Source: Seriola aureovittata (taxonomy: Eukaryota > Chordata > Actinopteri > Carangiformes > Carangidae). From it: DNA of 64,000 nucleotides. Under the pieces are notes generated by a model. The model did no database searches, was not told the origin of the DNA, and worked only from the letters and a program-made list of their open reading frames with translations. How positions within the stretch are numbered: position 1 is the first letter of the stretch; the number at the start of each line of letters is the position of its first letter. The stretch is taken from NCBI RefSeq assembly GCF_021018895.1, contig NC_079387.1, positions 2,263,583 to 2,327,582 on the forward strand. The letters are read 5' to 3'. The position numbers were made by a program, and so were the translations under genes. This document shows, piece by piece, positions 13,038-24,327 of this stretch.

Positions 13038-16000
13038 CTGACGGACACAGAGAGGAAAAAAAGGTAGCGACTGTTACTGCCAAGATTTAAGATTCAGTCC
13101 AAATTGTCACATAATTCTGACACAAAAATATTTGCACAGCTTGGCTCAGAGTCAGAGGCGTTTGAGAGAGGTTCATGTCTTATTTCTGACAGATATCAAA
13201 CTATTTTTTCTCTTGTGTGATGGGTATGGGCATGATGGTGCTCTCTTGCATTAACACACTTTCCGGAGCATGTTATAGGCTCAAAACTGCATGTGCACAC
13301 TGCTCTATTTCTGTATCAGGTCACCAACCAGAAGGTTAAAAGTAATGAAAACTTTTGCTGTTCTTTTCTTTTTGTTCAATATTTTGTCGATTTCATTCAA
13401 CACAGCTTTTCCCCACTATTTAATCCTTGACTGTTTCCTGTTCGTCTTGCTTTGTTATTGTCGTTGTTTAGTCCTTACTCTGCAGGACAGCTGGAAACCT
13501 GTGTTTTAACTGAGCCAGCGCCCACAGCAGGTGATTGTTTTCTTTGCTGGTTTTACTGCGGAATAATAAATTATGATGTACACATGACGACAATCGAAAT
13601 AATCACAAAACACTGTTTTTTGTTTGTGTTAAACGAGGAAAGGGATCTTCCTCTTAGCTGATGTTAACTTTTCATTCACTTCTCTTGGTGGCTGGATGCC
13701 ACTTTTCATAGACTGAAAAACTTTTATTTTGCAGAATATTTAAATGGAAACTTGTATAAAAACAAAACCATCCATTAACATGCAATTATTGTCACAGGCA
13801 GCCCTTAAATGCCCACCTGGGCTTTTTAAATGAATCTGTCTGAGCATATCCTGCAATGTCTCTCACATTAGGAATGTTTTCAGGTGAATGTTGGCTTGAG
13901 TAATGTTTTCTCCGCGTGGGTACGAAGCAACACGTGTGATTTCTGCTGAGACGGGAAGGTATTGATTACGGATGATGGGAAATGGGACTTTCGAAAAGAT
14001 TACTGTCCAGGTCCCAACGACCGTCTACAGAACATCAGCTCTCCTGAGTGAAAGGAAAGCTTTCGGGTTCAGCCGAGAGCCGGAGCTCAAACTCCTGAAG
14101 ATCACACAGGAAAAAGAAATGGGCCATGTACATGTACACTACACCGCAGTGCGACTCTCACTCATACACACAACTGTCAAACATGTGCTGCTGCAAACTG
14201 AGGCCATTTTAAGAGCTCCACCCAGCTGAAGGCGATGATCCCAAACGAGCGAGCACTGCACAGCAGCAATCAAGCACACGAACAGGTGTGTGACTATTTT
14301 CATTTAATTAAAGAGAAACTTTTTTCCCCCCCTTTTATTACTGTTTAAGCTGAATTACATCTAAAAAATAGAAAAATAAATATATTAGCCCCAAAGCCTT
14401 TTTTTTTAAATTGGATTTTCATTTAATTAAATACATTAATATAATTTAATTGTATTTTTTCTACACAATTAAATAACATGCAGTCACTTTAGATATGCTC
14501 TGCTCTCCTCTTGACAAAAAAACTTACATATTGTGTTTTAACATCTTTGACCCATTTGAAATGCAGAAAAAACATTGAACAGAACTTGATGTTAAATTCT
14601 TCTAAAGGATCCAAAGATTCCTCATATTTCAGTGTGATTTTTTTTTGGGGGGGGGGGCACACATTACCACACTTCACATTACATAAACACGCTCAATCTA
14701 CTGCATCTCTAATGATCTGACCACCGGCTGTGTCCACAATGAAGGAGACCCCTCCACTTCTTGAATTACTTTATTTTATTTTATGCTCTCCTATTTTAAT
14801 GCCAGGATTTCTGCTTGGTGACTTGTGTGTAACGGTTTCTTTGGAGGTCTTAACTAAACGAGACAGACACCAGCCTCTGCGGACATTTGTTAGAAATGTA
14901 TGGACCCGGGGTTCAACGCCCTCTCAATCCATCAGTCGTACGTCTCTGACCTGCTCTCCAGCCCCGAGAGCCGCATCATTAACCTTAATATTGACATCTA
15001 AAAACATTTCGACTCAAGACGATGATTACGCTTCTGTTAGAAGTCAAATAAAATCAATAAAGTTTCAGGTGCCATTCATGAGCCACTTAAACAAACAGCG
15101 CCTGTGTTTGAGCAACTGAAACCAATTAGGCTTAATGACAAACCGACGAGTGGAGCCAACAGCAAACATGAAACTGAACTGTGTCAAAGCAGTAGCCATT
15201 ATAGACCTGATTCCCTTTGTTAAAATTAACACTTAACAAGTGTTAATTATTTCTTTTTAAGAATCTTGAGTAATAAGAAATGTTGAGAAAATCACCATAA
15301 ACACATGAGTTTCAAAATTTGTGAACGATAATATAAGTGAGATTCTAGTTGTGGCAAGGCCAGAGAATTACTGTTATTTTCTTTTTTTTTTTAAAGCACA
15401 TGTATCCTTACCACCACAAAGCTGAAGGACTCCACCCACTTTATAGAGCCTGTGATTGGTCAGTGGGCCAGCACAGATGGCGAAAAATCCACCAACGGCA
15501 ACAGCCGCCACACCTGCGACCAGAAAGATGCTCCAGAAGGTCCTAAAAACTGATGAGGAGGAAAATGAGACCTCATACTTTACTGTCATGTAAAACACTA
15601 ACAAATAATACCAACCAATGGCAGAGTGATGTTCATAGGGTTCTGGAGGTAAACTGTGTGGCTCCTCCTCCCACGATCTCACTGGCCCATGAGCAGGAAA
15701 CGGAAAGAGGAAAGCGGCCTCGCAGACCCTCGACGACGGCTGATTTACTGAGAGTTAAAATAGAAAAATGTTCATCAGAAATCTTCGTGCTGCTTTCATA
15801 ATTTCATCGTATAAGTTTGAAACAACCACATAGGCGAAGGTTCTCACGGATCCAAAGGTCCCATGTAGAGAAATCATGGGAAGTGACCATGAAGAAGCAC
15901 CGCCAGAACAGACCCTCGTGAAAGATCCTCACATTGTTTACGGCCTAGTAAATAAAAAAAATAAAAATAAGTCATCATAACGTTGAGGGAGTGGGATGTG

Positions 16001-16649
16001 TCTGCAAACATGCTGCAGAGCTACAACAGCAGACTGCAGACTTGATGGTGTGAATGACAATGTGCATTCCTTGAAATAAGACTCTACCGTTGTGCAGTGC
16101 TCTAATAATTGGACAAGTCTGATATGTTTGTATTGTATTGACCTTTGACCTCTGCAGCTCATGTTGACTAAGGCAATACTATATTTGCATTTGATAAAGA
16201 TGACAAATGCACACTGGTATCTGTCTGTTTTTCTTTTGTGTGATGCTCAACATTTCTGATTATTGTTTTTCTAATTGTTGTTGGTAATTACTGCACTGTA
16301 TGTTTGTTTATGCACCAAAATTTTCAATCTTATTTTGCTTCCATTTTTATTATTTATTCTGTTTCCCTAATGGTTTCCAATGCTGTATTAATGAATGTAT
16401 TTGAGCAGTCGTTGTTTTAAGGTTAATATGCAAATAAAGTCGTTTAGCCTGGTGTGTTCAGAGTGCCTTATTGTCGTTCTGCCCCTCTCTCAGGCCACTT
16501 ACCCCTCCTCCGTCCTCTGGCCGGCTGCAGGACTCTGCGGCCAGCAGCCAGTACTCTGTCCCGCAGGACAGCAGCATGAACAGGAATCCCACTGCTCCGA
16601 AGAACAGAGCCAGGAAGAGGAGCAGCTTCATCCTCTCAGTGGGAGACAT
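12796..16649 (-). CDS. tmem182: transmembrane protein 182 (5 exons, 257 aa)
   Basis: The coding exons in transcription order are 16649-16503, 15944-15827, 15747-15612, 15542-15412 and 13037-12796. Their phases join exactly to give 774 nt. The product has four hydrophobic segments: about residues 8-29, 134-157, 178-195 and 225-245. After helix 1 comes GTEYWLLA, and the first extracellular loop carries GLFWRC, which together resemble the claudin/PMP22 W-GLW-C pattern. Helix 3 with MWVQ and helix 4 with FFCLLAGLLF match TMEM182. The human protein is 229 aa; the extra length here is mainly at the N terminus and in the loop. Family knowledge: it is enriched in muscle and fat and modulates myogenic differentiation, reportedly through integrin beta-1. 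The start is ambiguous: Met7 at 16631 aligns better with the mammalian N terminus. Confidence 0.93.
13038..15411 (-). other. tmem182 intron 4
   Basis: A 2.4 kb intron, AT-rich around 14330-14480. It has a short G tract near 14647-14658. The open frames inside it resemble no family I know. Confidence 0.8.
15412..15542 (-). CDS. tmem182: tmem182 exon 4 (residues 134-177)
   Basis: The acceptor reads GTTTTTAG and the donor GGTG/GTAAGG. It encodes TFWSIFLVAGVAAVAVGGFF (helix 2) and the loop with NHRLYKVGG, which corresponds to human HFLYKAGG. Confidence 0.9.
15612..15747 (-). CDS. tmem182: tmem182 exon 3 (residues 89-133)
   Basis: The acceptor reads AACTCTCAG. The donor used is GGTTG/GTATTA, which restores a Trp codon with the next exon. 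It encodes the variable part of the first extracellular loop, starting NQPSS and ending EHHSAIG. Confidence 0.85.
15827..15944 (-). CDS. tmem182: tmem182 exon 2 (residues 50-88)
   Basis: The acceptor reads TTTACTAG and the donor TGTG/GTTGTT. It encodes NNVRIFHEGLFWRCFF, the extracellular-loop signature matching the human HHEGFFWRCWF segment. It ends at phase 1. Confidence 0.88.
15945..16502 (-). other. tmem182 intron 1
   Basis: 558 bp between a GTAAGT donor and a CTAG acceptor. I see nothing notable in it. Confidence 0.8.
16503..16649 (-). CDS. tmem182: tmem182 exon 1 (residues 1-49)
   Basis: Begins with ATG and ends in a perfect GTAAGT donor at phase 0. It encodes membrane helix 1 and the start of the first extracellular loop. 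A second in-frame ATG six codons downstream gives MKLLLFLALFFGAVG, which aligns with the human start. Confidence 0.9.
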
Positions 16650-18158
16650 GTCTCAAGTCTGTTGGCTTTTTCTATCCACTTTTCTGTTTCAGCATTTGTT
16701 TTTATAGTAAAAGTCTTGTTTTTCCTCTTTCTTCATTCATTTTCCGCTGCCCGTCTTTACTTCCAACTGCATTTCCATATAGAAATACACTGTAAAAAAA
16801 TCCTGATTTACTATATCCATGTGTCCATTACTCTTCTGCTGCGAGAAATAAGTTACCATCATGACAAACACAATCCTCTGGACAGTGTTTCCCTTGTCGC
16901 ACTGACCAATCAGGTGCATGAAGTAGTCGAATGAAAATAAACACTTGCACCATGTGTTGGTCAGTTGGAGGGGGATTTAGTTACAGGGGGTTTTCACTCT
17001 CACAAAAATAGCTCTATGTTGAAAATAGATGCCCCATTTAACATAGAGGACATAGTATTCCCTGCAACCCAAAACATAACCATGTCATTCCTGAAAGTAC
17101 AGTCTGAAAAACAGAAATTACACCTGTAGAAATATCTCCTTGGCATTTATTGGAATGCCAGCAGTGAAATCCAGATTTGGTACAGTACAAGGCTATCCAG
17201 TATAACTGAGATCTAGGCAACAGTGATGGTCCAACAACAGTCATTCAAACTGCAAGTTCATATATTAATACGACTTTTTTTTTTTCTTTTTTTTTTCTCC
17301 ATGACAGGTTGTTCAAGAGATGATTAATACAAATAAAAAAGGTCAAAGGAAAGCGGTGACGATCAGTCAGAGTGCTGCAGGAGGAAAAAGACGACGGGAC
17401 GCGTCTCAGTCAAACCTGGAACAAATTATTTGAACAGATACAGATTCCTAAAGGAGGTTTTTTCTTTTTGTTTTTTAATGCCTGACTTATTTTCATCTAA
17501 ATTCAAATAAACATTTCTTCCAGGTACTGAGGGACATTTAAAAAAAAAAAAGAAAAGAAAAAAAAGACACCAACGAAGAATAAAAGAAAATCAGGAATGG
17601 TCAGTTTGTCTGCTGATTGTTTTTTTTCTTATTGTAACAATGTGTTGCATTTTTGCACCAGTTTGATGACTCAGCGATCAGAAAGGTGTTTGACTCGATG
17701 ACGTTGGTGGAGGTGATCTAGCTAAGCACGTCTTGCTTCTTGAGACAACTCCTTAAGTTTGCATTTAACATATAGCAAGAACTCAACCCTTATACACAGA
17801 GAAGTGCATTTTATACAGGACTCATGTTGATTAATTACATATTACAACCCTGTGAGGATAGAATAAGTACATATATGAGGCACACAGAAATTAAAGATTC
17901 ATCACCTATTATTAACCTACTTGCAGTAAACATTTTTATTTGAGGATCCTTTGGGCTGAGTCACCTCTTTCCTCTAATTTGCGAGGATATTGCCACTCTT
18001 TTGGCAGTTTGTTTGGTCCACTGTCGCTCTATCCGAATGAACAGGTCTGTCGGAGCATCCGTGCAAAGGCTCATGGGACTTCCACAGCATGTGAGGTCTT
18101 GCGCCGCTTCCTTTTCCGCTTTTCCTCGAGGCCTCCGCCGAACGTGCTCCCGCGGCGC
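16650..18158 (-). other. actr3 3' UTR and tmem182 upstream region
   Basis: No coding exon. The part next to 18158 is presumably the actr3 3' UTR, which may extend to about 17270 because candidate AATAAA signals lie at both 17935-17940 and 17146-17151 on the minus strand. The remainder must contain the tmem182 promoter and 5' UTR. No TATA box or clear initiator could be chosen. Confidence 0.5.
17935..17940 (-). terminator. actr3: candidate actr3 poly(A) signal
   Basis: AATAAA on the minus strand, about 220 nt after the actr3 stop codon. A further copy at 17146-17151 would give a UTR of about 1 kb. Which one is used is unknown. Confidence 0.35.
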
Positions 18159-18254
18159 CTAAGACATGACTCCGAATACGGGGTTGTGGCGGCAGATGCT
18201 CGGGCCGATCTCCTCGTAGTCTCTCTTAGTGTGGCACACTTGGTAAAACTCAGG
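18159..18254 (-). CDS. actr3: actr3 exon 12 (residues 388-418, stop)
   Basis: Encodes [20 protein letters not shown] through FGVMS and TAG. The acceptor is TTTTCGCAG. Confidence 0.97.
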   Translation of the reverse strand, partial: PEFYQVCHTKRDYEEIGPSICRHNPVFGVMS

Positions 18255-21200
18255 CTGCGAAAATAAATGTGAGATCGACAGAAGTTTACTAAAGTCTGGG
18301 GCCGCATGGAAAAACTTTTTTGCCGTTTGTTTCTGCTCAGTTTTGTTCAAGTAGAAACTCTGGGAGGTTTCTATATACAATTATTTGTTGATATCAAAAA
18401 TAGATTGTAAAAAGCTGCAGGAGGAATGATATGTGTTGTTAAAGGGGCTGAAAAACGCTGTTTTGATACTCACAGTAGACGCCAGCATTGATCCTCCGAA
18501 CCAGACGGCGTACCTCTGCATGTGGTGAGTGATGACTTGCACGTCAATGGGTTTGGGCTGCAAACACAGAGATTCATACTCAGTATTTTAAGACAATAAA
18601 AACGACTTCCTGCAGCAGCTAGGTGCCTTTTTCTTTTTATACAGATCTGTGCAGTCAACATCACAATATGTGAAATAAAAATGAAGCCTGTATAAGACAT
18701 ACTTTTACTGCATTTCCCTCACCTTCAACTTGCCGCCGCTCAGCTCTTCGCTTATTTTCAGTCGTGCGTCCACAGTCCTCTTGAGGTCCCTCTGGAGGCG
18801 TCTGCCAAAGTCCCTGAACATGGTGGAGCCTCCGGAGAGCACAATGTTCTGTGACACAAGTACACGTTCAGAAAAAAAAACAACCTTCTGTGTATGTCAT
18901 ATGAGCGTGAGTAGCCGCGGAGGGGATTTGTGTACCTTGTACAGCGGACGCCGGACGTCGATGGGACAGTTCTGGATGACCTCATCCACCACCTCCGAGA
19001 TCGGCTGGGTGAAATCTGGGTTGGCAAACTGGACGAGACGAAACATTCACATTTATACACTTGCAACTACTGACCGGTCACATCTCTCCTTCTAGGGATC
19101 GTCATCTGTCAGCAGCAGCAGTGTGAACTCAACAATCTCACTGACCTCAGGATGGAAAAAGATCTCGGGCCCGAGGAAGCGTTCGTAGCCAACATCGATG
19201 GTGAACTCCTTCTTGCTGATGGCGTTCACGCCTGTGTACTGTTTGATCCACTTGGAGCCGTCTGTGTCGTACTTGCTGAACTCCTTAACAAGGTCAGGGC
19301 AGACGTAGCTGAACCGCTCCTGGAGAAACCAAATAATATAGTGATACACGGATATTATGAGCGATGGGAGACAGCTGTCTATTAAATACTGTTTCATTTT
19401 AAACCTCTGATACTCATTTCAGGTGAGCTACAAGTTTCTGTAGCTGCACTGGCCTCTTGTGGCCAGACTCAGAAATGCATGACAGGGGAGAACATAACTT
19501 TCCACTATCATCTGTTGAGGGTGTCGCTTCCTTTTATGGCTCCTTCGTTTTGCAGATTTCAATACAGAAACAGAGCATGACTCAAAATGCAACAGCACAA
19601 CATCCCCTTAAGTGACCGTGCTGATGCTGTGTGGACTGGACCGCTTCTGCTTCATGCATCAAAACCCATTTTTAACACCAACAGTTACCACATATAAAAT
19701 ATTTCGGTGAGTTTTATGAACTTCTGGTACAGACCTTTCTGCACTTTTCAAATCTACAAGGACTGAGTGTTTCGGTTTTTTTTGGATGGAGCATCACATA
19801 CTGGCAGCGTTTGAGGCCAATGCAGGAATGAATACTGACCTTGACAGCTTTAGCCGTCTCTAGAGACTGTTCGGGAGGTATCCCCACCTCTCGCTCCCTC
19901 AGCAGCTGTTGGATGAAGTACGTGATGTCTCGACCAGCGATGGGGATGTGCTTAATGCAGCTACCGATGACGTAGCCTTCGGCCTGGAACACAAGCGCGC
20001 ACAAGTTTAGGGTTGAGAATAAGGAAGGAGCCAAAAAAAAAAAAAAAGTTATAAGAAAAGAACGTGACACCTACCACTGGGATAACGTGTGTGACTCCGT
20101 CTCCGCTGTCGATCACAGTCCCCGTCAGTGTCCGCTCACCAACCTGTCTGGATGTCCAGGAGGCAGCCAGCGCCAGGACAGCCTGAAGCAGAAAATATAA
20201 ACTTTCATTTAAAAAAAAAAGTGGTAATAAAGCTGTGATAAAAAGCAAGGAGAGACAATCAGAAAGGTAGTATAGATTCATTTAACAAACTGCCTCTATT
20301 AACAGTGTGGTACGGTTTCATACAGGATTCATGCTGTAGATTTCAGAACCACAGAGTGACGACATCGTGCAGGATTTAAATCAAGAGGAAATAATCAAAG
20401 AGACTGTGAAACTTAAAAAGAAGAAGTGAAAATAGACATTTCCCCATTAAAACGTTTGTCTAAGAAGAAAGAGTCAAATCTAATTCTGTCTGCAGCCCAC
20501 AGGTCTGGGTACAAGTAGCTGTGAGTGCTGTAGTTGGAGGCATTTGTTCGAACCAGCCACAGTGATTAACTGATTCACATCTTAAAAAAACAAAGCTTTT
20601 CAGCCAATGTGTTTGGTAAACTTTAGAGAAAAAGGATTACAGGCTTGCTGTTTGGCTCTCTGGCCTCTTTCTGGCACTTGAATGTTTTTTGGAAACGAAC
20701 CTGAACAGCGATGTAGAGACCTGGGACGTTGAATGACTCAAACATGATCTCTGCTGTGTACTCTCTGTTTTCGGGTGTATTCAGTGGAGGCTCTGTCTGG
20801 AGAGAGAGAGAGAGAGATGCAGAGAAATGATGTAAAACGCTATTTGACATTTTATGATTTTGGAGAGCTTAAACGTAAGACTTAACTTCAGTTACGCAAC
20901 AGAGAACGAATGAACCTTGCCAGGATTAAAATGTTCAATACTCCCCCATAATCTCCATATCCTTACACATATGTGGCTCAAGATGAAGTGCCAGAACTGT
21001 CAGTATTAAATTATTACTGCTCCTAGCTGTTGACAGAGGGGGAACAGACTGCACTGTGTCTGCGCAAAGGTTAATTTCATATGGCTAATGTTCTGACACA
21101 TTAAAGCCCTTGTCTCTTTTTTTTTTGGTGCTGCCTTGATGCCAAACCATAGCAGCTTCCAAATGTTTTCAGTAGGCACAGCGTCCTGGTCCTGGTCTTA

Positions 21201-22857
21201 CCAAAAGAAAGTAATGGTCTTCAGGTTCTGCCCGCAGATACTTGAAGATGACCTGCTCCATAAATCTCTCCATCAGGTCCCAGTCCTCCACTATCCCGTG
21301 ACGAATGGGCCACTGGGAAGGAGAAAGGAAAGAAATCGGTGTAAACAGTGACTGCAACACACTGTGGGGGAAAAAAACCCACATCTGACTCAATTCATCT
21401 CTTCTCTGTCCACCTTTGTTGCATATGATGGTTTGTCGATGGCTTCATCTCCGATAAAGAAGTCCAGGTCGTCAACACCCTTCATCATCCGGCGCTGGGC
21501 CTGGTCTCCGACCTTGGCTGACTCTTTGATTGCGATACCTGAAGATGATAAAAAATATATATATATACACGAGTGTTTAACTGAAGACAAAACCAAGATC
21601 ACAAATGCCTTTTATCCAGATATGTCAACTAATATAACAGTACTATCCTGAGGTAGGGTTAGGCAACATGCAACATAGAAAGAGTATCATTATCATATTA
21701 ACGGGAAGACCTTCTACTAACATTAAACTAAGTTCAAGCACAAGGCTGGTATTATTCTACATCTCTCTTATTGTGAACAGATTCCCAAGAGAAGATCAAA
21801 ACCAATGATGCATTTGTTCATCTCTCAGCACTTTCTCACTTCCCTATCCTGTCTGTGACATGCCAGCCATAACCCACTGGCTCCTTTTCAGGTTACAAAT
21901 GTATGATTCTTTTTGTTAAAGCTAGATATTTTCCTAAAACATATGGACACTGTAATAAGAAAATAAAGCTTTTTCTCTTCAGGGAAAAAATAAAACAAAC
22001 CTGCTAATGGTAACGTACCCATGTGTACCAGTGCATATAAATATCTTTGACTTTGATTACATTTTTCTTTTCAAATTGCCATTTCTCTTTTTACCAAAAT
22101 AGTTACCAATTAAGTTTCTGTTGATCACTTAATCAACTAATTGCTGCAGCTCTACTTTGTTGTGTAAATTTAGAAATAAATATCAATGTTAAAACAGAGC
22201 TAGAACAGTATAAATAACTGTATTACACATTTGTATACTTACGATAAAATTAAGTTGCAGTTATAATAACGATAATTCCATGAAACCAAGTTCCTGTTTT
22301 GGTGATTTTAATAATTTACTTACATGAAGGTATGATGAACTGTGGTTCTGTGTTTCCTGCATAACCAAGCTTTGTGTACCTAAAGAAAAGGAACAAAATG
22401 AGCATACATGTTTAGTTACAGTTCTTTCCCTTTGGTTAAAGTGTTTACTAGGAATTGTAGTCAAGGAACAGTCAAAATAATCTGGATGATCCGCTTTCTG
22501 ATATGAGGATTATCCAGGAAGTAACATTAGCTTCAGTAGCTAACAGTAGCTAAGTGCAATGATTAAGCAGTACTGGGAATAAAAGCACAGTAAATAAAGC
22601 AGTCGGGCGCTTTGGCGTGCTCATTTGTAGCATTAACTCTGTGTTTACGGACACAATAAGAATAGAGAAGTGAGCAGATGCAGCTAAGTAACGTTAGCAG
22701 GTTTTAGATTGAACAGCTAAACAACACAGGGCGTTAGCTGAAGTTTGACAGCCGCTTATGTGGTCAATGAAAGCCAGGCTAACGCTAAGTAGCATTTCAT
22801 TTTTCTCACTTACCCTGTGCCACAGTCAACAACACAAGCCGGCAGCCGACCAGCCAT
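18159..22857 (-). CDS. actr3: actin-related protein 3, Arp2/3 complex subunit (12 exons, 418 aa)
   Basis: Twelve exons with GT-AG introns join without a frame error into 1257 nt, 418 residues, the length of human ARP3. The actin fold motifs are in place: [13 protein letters not shown] near residue 11 (phosphate loop 1), [10 protein letters not shown] at 167-176 (phosphate loop 2) and [13 protein letters not shown] near 320 (adenosine loop). The C terminus is FGVMS. Arp3 pairs with Arp2 to template the daughter filament when the Arp2/3 complex nucleates branched actin under WASP/WAVE activation. The residues [23 protein letters not shown] and [13 protein letters not shown] identify ACTR3, not its paralogue ACTR3B. 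The gene is ubiquitously expressed in animals, consistent with an ETS site in the likely promoter. Confidence 0.98.
18474..18557 (-). CDS. actr3: actr3 exon 11 (residues 360-387)
   Basis: Encodes [20 protein letters not shown] and GGSMLAST. The donor is ACT/GTGAGT. Confidence 0.97.
18723..18848 (-). CDS. actr3: actr3 exon 10 (residues 318-359)
   Basis: Encodes the adenosine-binding motif [17 protein letters not shown] and continues to EELSGGKLK. Confidence 0.97.
18936..19028 (-). CDS. actr3: actr3 exon 9 (residues 287-317)
   Basis: Encodes [20 protein letters not shown] through [10 protein letters not shown]. Phase 0 at both ends. Confidence 0.97.
19146..19319 (-). CDS. actr3: actr3 exon 8 (residues 229-286)
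   Basis: Encodes [20 protein letters not shown] and [17 protein letters not shown] through GPEIFFHPE. This is the region that best separates ACTR3 from ACTR3B. Confidence 0.97.
19840..19983 (-). CDS. actr3: actr3 exon 7 (residues 181-228)
   Basis: Encodes [20 protein letters not shown] through SLETAKAVK. Phase 0 at both ends. REREVG replaces the human RDREVG. Confidence 0.97.
20075..20182 (-). CDS. actr3: actr3 exon 6 (residues 145-180)
   Basis: Encodes [20 protein letters not shown] and the phosphate-2 motif [14 protein letters not shown]. Confidence 0.97.
20701..20796 (-). CDS. actr3: actr3 exon 5 (residues 113-144)
   Basis: Encodes [20 protein letters not shown] through GLYIAVQ. Phase 0 at both ends. 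A short GA repeat lies just upstream of its acceptor. Confidence 0.96.
21202..21312 (-). CDS. actr3: actr3 exon 4 (residues 76-112)
   Basis: Encodes [20 protein letters not shown] onward to EDHYFLL. Phase 0 at both ends. Confidence 0.96.
21414..21538 (-). CDS. actr3: actr3 exon 3 (residues 34-75)
   Basis: Encodes [17 protein letters not shown] through [12 protein letters not shown]. It ends at phase 0 with the donor AAG/GTGGAC, a weak but legal 5' splice site. Confidence 0.95.
22119..22157. repeat. probable dispersed fish repeat fragment
   Basis: The words TTGATCACTTAATCAACTAA and TTGCTGCAGCTCTA resemble a short interspersed sequence frequent in teleost introns ('gattaatcgattaatcattgcagctct', from memory). 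The element class is not assigned. Confidence 0.35.
22324..22379 (-). CDS. actr3: actr3 exon 2 (residues 15-33)
   Basis: Encodes [18 protein letters not shown]. The acceptor is TTCTTTAG and the donor CAT/GTAAGT. It completes the first phosphate-binding loop. Confidence 0.95.
22814..22857 (-). CDS. actr3: actr3 exon 1 (residues 1-14)
   Basis: Starts at ATG and encodes [15 protein letters not shown], where the last Gly codon is split. The donor is GTAAGT. The start matches the invariant ARP3 N terminus. Confidence 0.95.
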
Positions 22858-22984
22858 GCTTGCTCTCCTTTAATCTACTCGCAGGTAAATATATCAGGCG
22901 CCCGATATGAACGGATATCTCAACAGTAACCGGTTTAAATCGCAGCAGCCTGAATGAATAGCACTCACGGCCGATACGGGAACG

Positions 22985-22991
22985 CTTCCGG
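22985..22991 (-). promoter_or_regulatory. actr3: ETS-family site in likely actr3 promoter
   Basis: CCGGAAG on the minus strand, about 130 bp upstream of the actr3 start codon. ETS sites such as those bound by GABP are typical of TATA-less housekeeping promoters, which suits a ubiquitous gene. No TATA box is present nearby. The transcription start is not known. Confidence 0.45.
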
Positions 22992-23042
22992 GTTCGGTGA
23001 GATTTCTTCTAGTGCAGCGTCAGCATCTTCCATGCCACAACA

Positions 23043-23056
23043 CTGCCCCCAAGTGG
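23043..23056 (-). promoter_or_regulatory. CTCF-like motif upstream of actr3
   Basis: The minus strand reads CCACTTGGGGGCAG, differing by one base from the common CTCF core CCACTAGGGGGCAG. It lies about 190 bp upstream of the actr3 start codon. Binding is inferred from the motif only. Confidence 0.4.
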
Positions 23057-24313
23057 ATGGGGACAGTTACTGCAGCCGAGGAAGAAATTCAATTGTAATA
23101 TTCAGATTAAAGTTTACAAAGACTATATGTACTTATATAATGATAAAGGCTACAGTTTAAATATAAATAAATAAATCATAATAATAATAAATAAATATAT
23201 AATTCATTTCTGATATGTTTTTCTGGTTCAAAGATTTTAAAAAAAATATAAAACAAATTTGAGTTGTGTTTCAAGAACATTTTATTTGCCACTTTCTCAA
23301 ACAACATCTGCAGTGAAATGCAGGTTGACATACTCTTAAGTGCAACACATAATAGTCATTAAATTAAGAGTTAAAGTAAGAATAAGAATAATAAGGATAA
23401 AATGTTGCTAGCAGCTCTGTAATTTTTTCTTTTTATAGTGATTTTCCATTGAACAAAAATAGCAACAGACCTCATCTCACCCTGCTGACTCCACCAGATG
23501 ATATCAGTGATTTAGGTGCCATCAGAGGCCAGACAAAGTGGTCCTGACCCTCCACGACTGCATGGAGGGCCACTGATAAAAACGATATATGAGCAGGAAG
23601 GAGCTTTAGGGCCTGAATCTGGCCCCATAGTGCCTTAGCACATTAGAGCCAATCCTAGAGCCTGAGAACATTGGCCCTTTGTCCTCGGGCAGACTCATCA
23701 CTCACACAACAGTCACTTCACCACACCGAGTCTCCTCGAAAAGCCCTTGGCTCTGCTGCTCCTGATAGAAACAGCCCTAGTCTCCCTCTCTGGCCCAGGC
23801 CACTTGATGGAAACTCTATCGAGAGCTGTAGGTAAAACAATTTGTTTCAGCATTGTCAGAGCCGAAGCAAAGATTCACCAGGAGCCGGCTATCAGAGGAC
23901 TTTCCTTTTATATCACAGAGACAAATGACACAAAACACAAGTGGTGTCTTTTGTCCTGTCTTTTTAGTACAACTGAACATCATCGTTGTCTCATAATGAT
24001 ACTGATAATGATACATAGTATAATTGGTCCTAATAGGTAAACAAATTACTGAAAAGAAAACGTGATGAATTCTCATTCTGACATCAGCCTTGGATTTTAA
24101 TACATTTCTAATTCATTTATTTCATCTAACAGAATGAAATAATATAAGACAACATTAAGCAGTGTGTGAAAGTGCTTTATCTGCCCCTGAAGGTGTTTCA
24201 CATGGATCGTATGCTTTTGGAAACCTTGAACTTTAACCCTGAAGGTATTTTAACTTCACAAAAAAACCTATTTCTCTGCAAGTGCTTGACATTCCTGTGC
24301 ATCACTGCTTTGA

Positions 24314-24327
24314 ATACTAGAGGGCAC
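24314..24327 (+). promoter_or_regulatory. CTCF-like motif, opposite orientation
   Basis: Reads ATACTAGAGGGCAC on the plus strand, 12 of 14 bases matching CCACTAGAGGGCAC. Together with the minus-oriented word at 23043 it forms a divergent pair 1.3 kb apart. Confidence 0.3.

Larger units (their letters stand above)
19320..22813 (-). other. actr3 introns over 300 bp
   Basis: The longer introns are 22380-22813, 21539-22323, 20797-21201, 20183-20700 and 19320-19839. They hold short T tracts and AT-rich sequence. One stretch, at 22119-22157, looks like a dispersed repeat and is annotated separately. No other structure was recognised. Confidence 0.7.

Noticed and set aside
14730..15119. 129-residue plus-strand frame in tmem182 intron 4
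   Set aside because: Lies inside an intron of a well-supported gene on the other strand, with no family resemblance.
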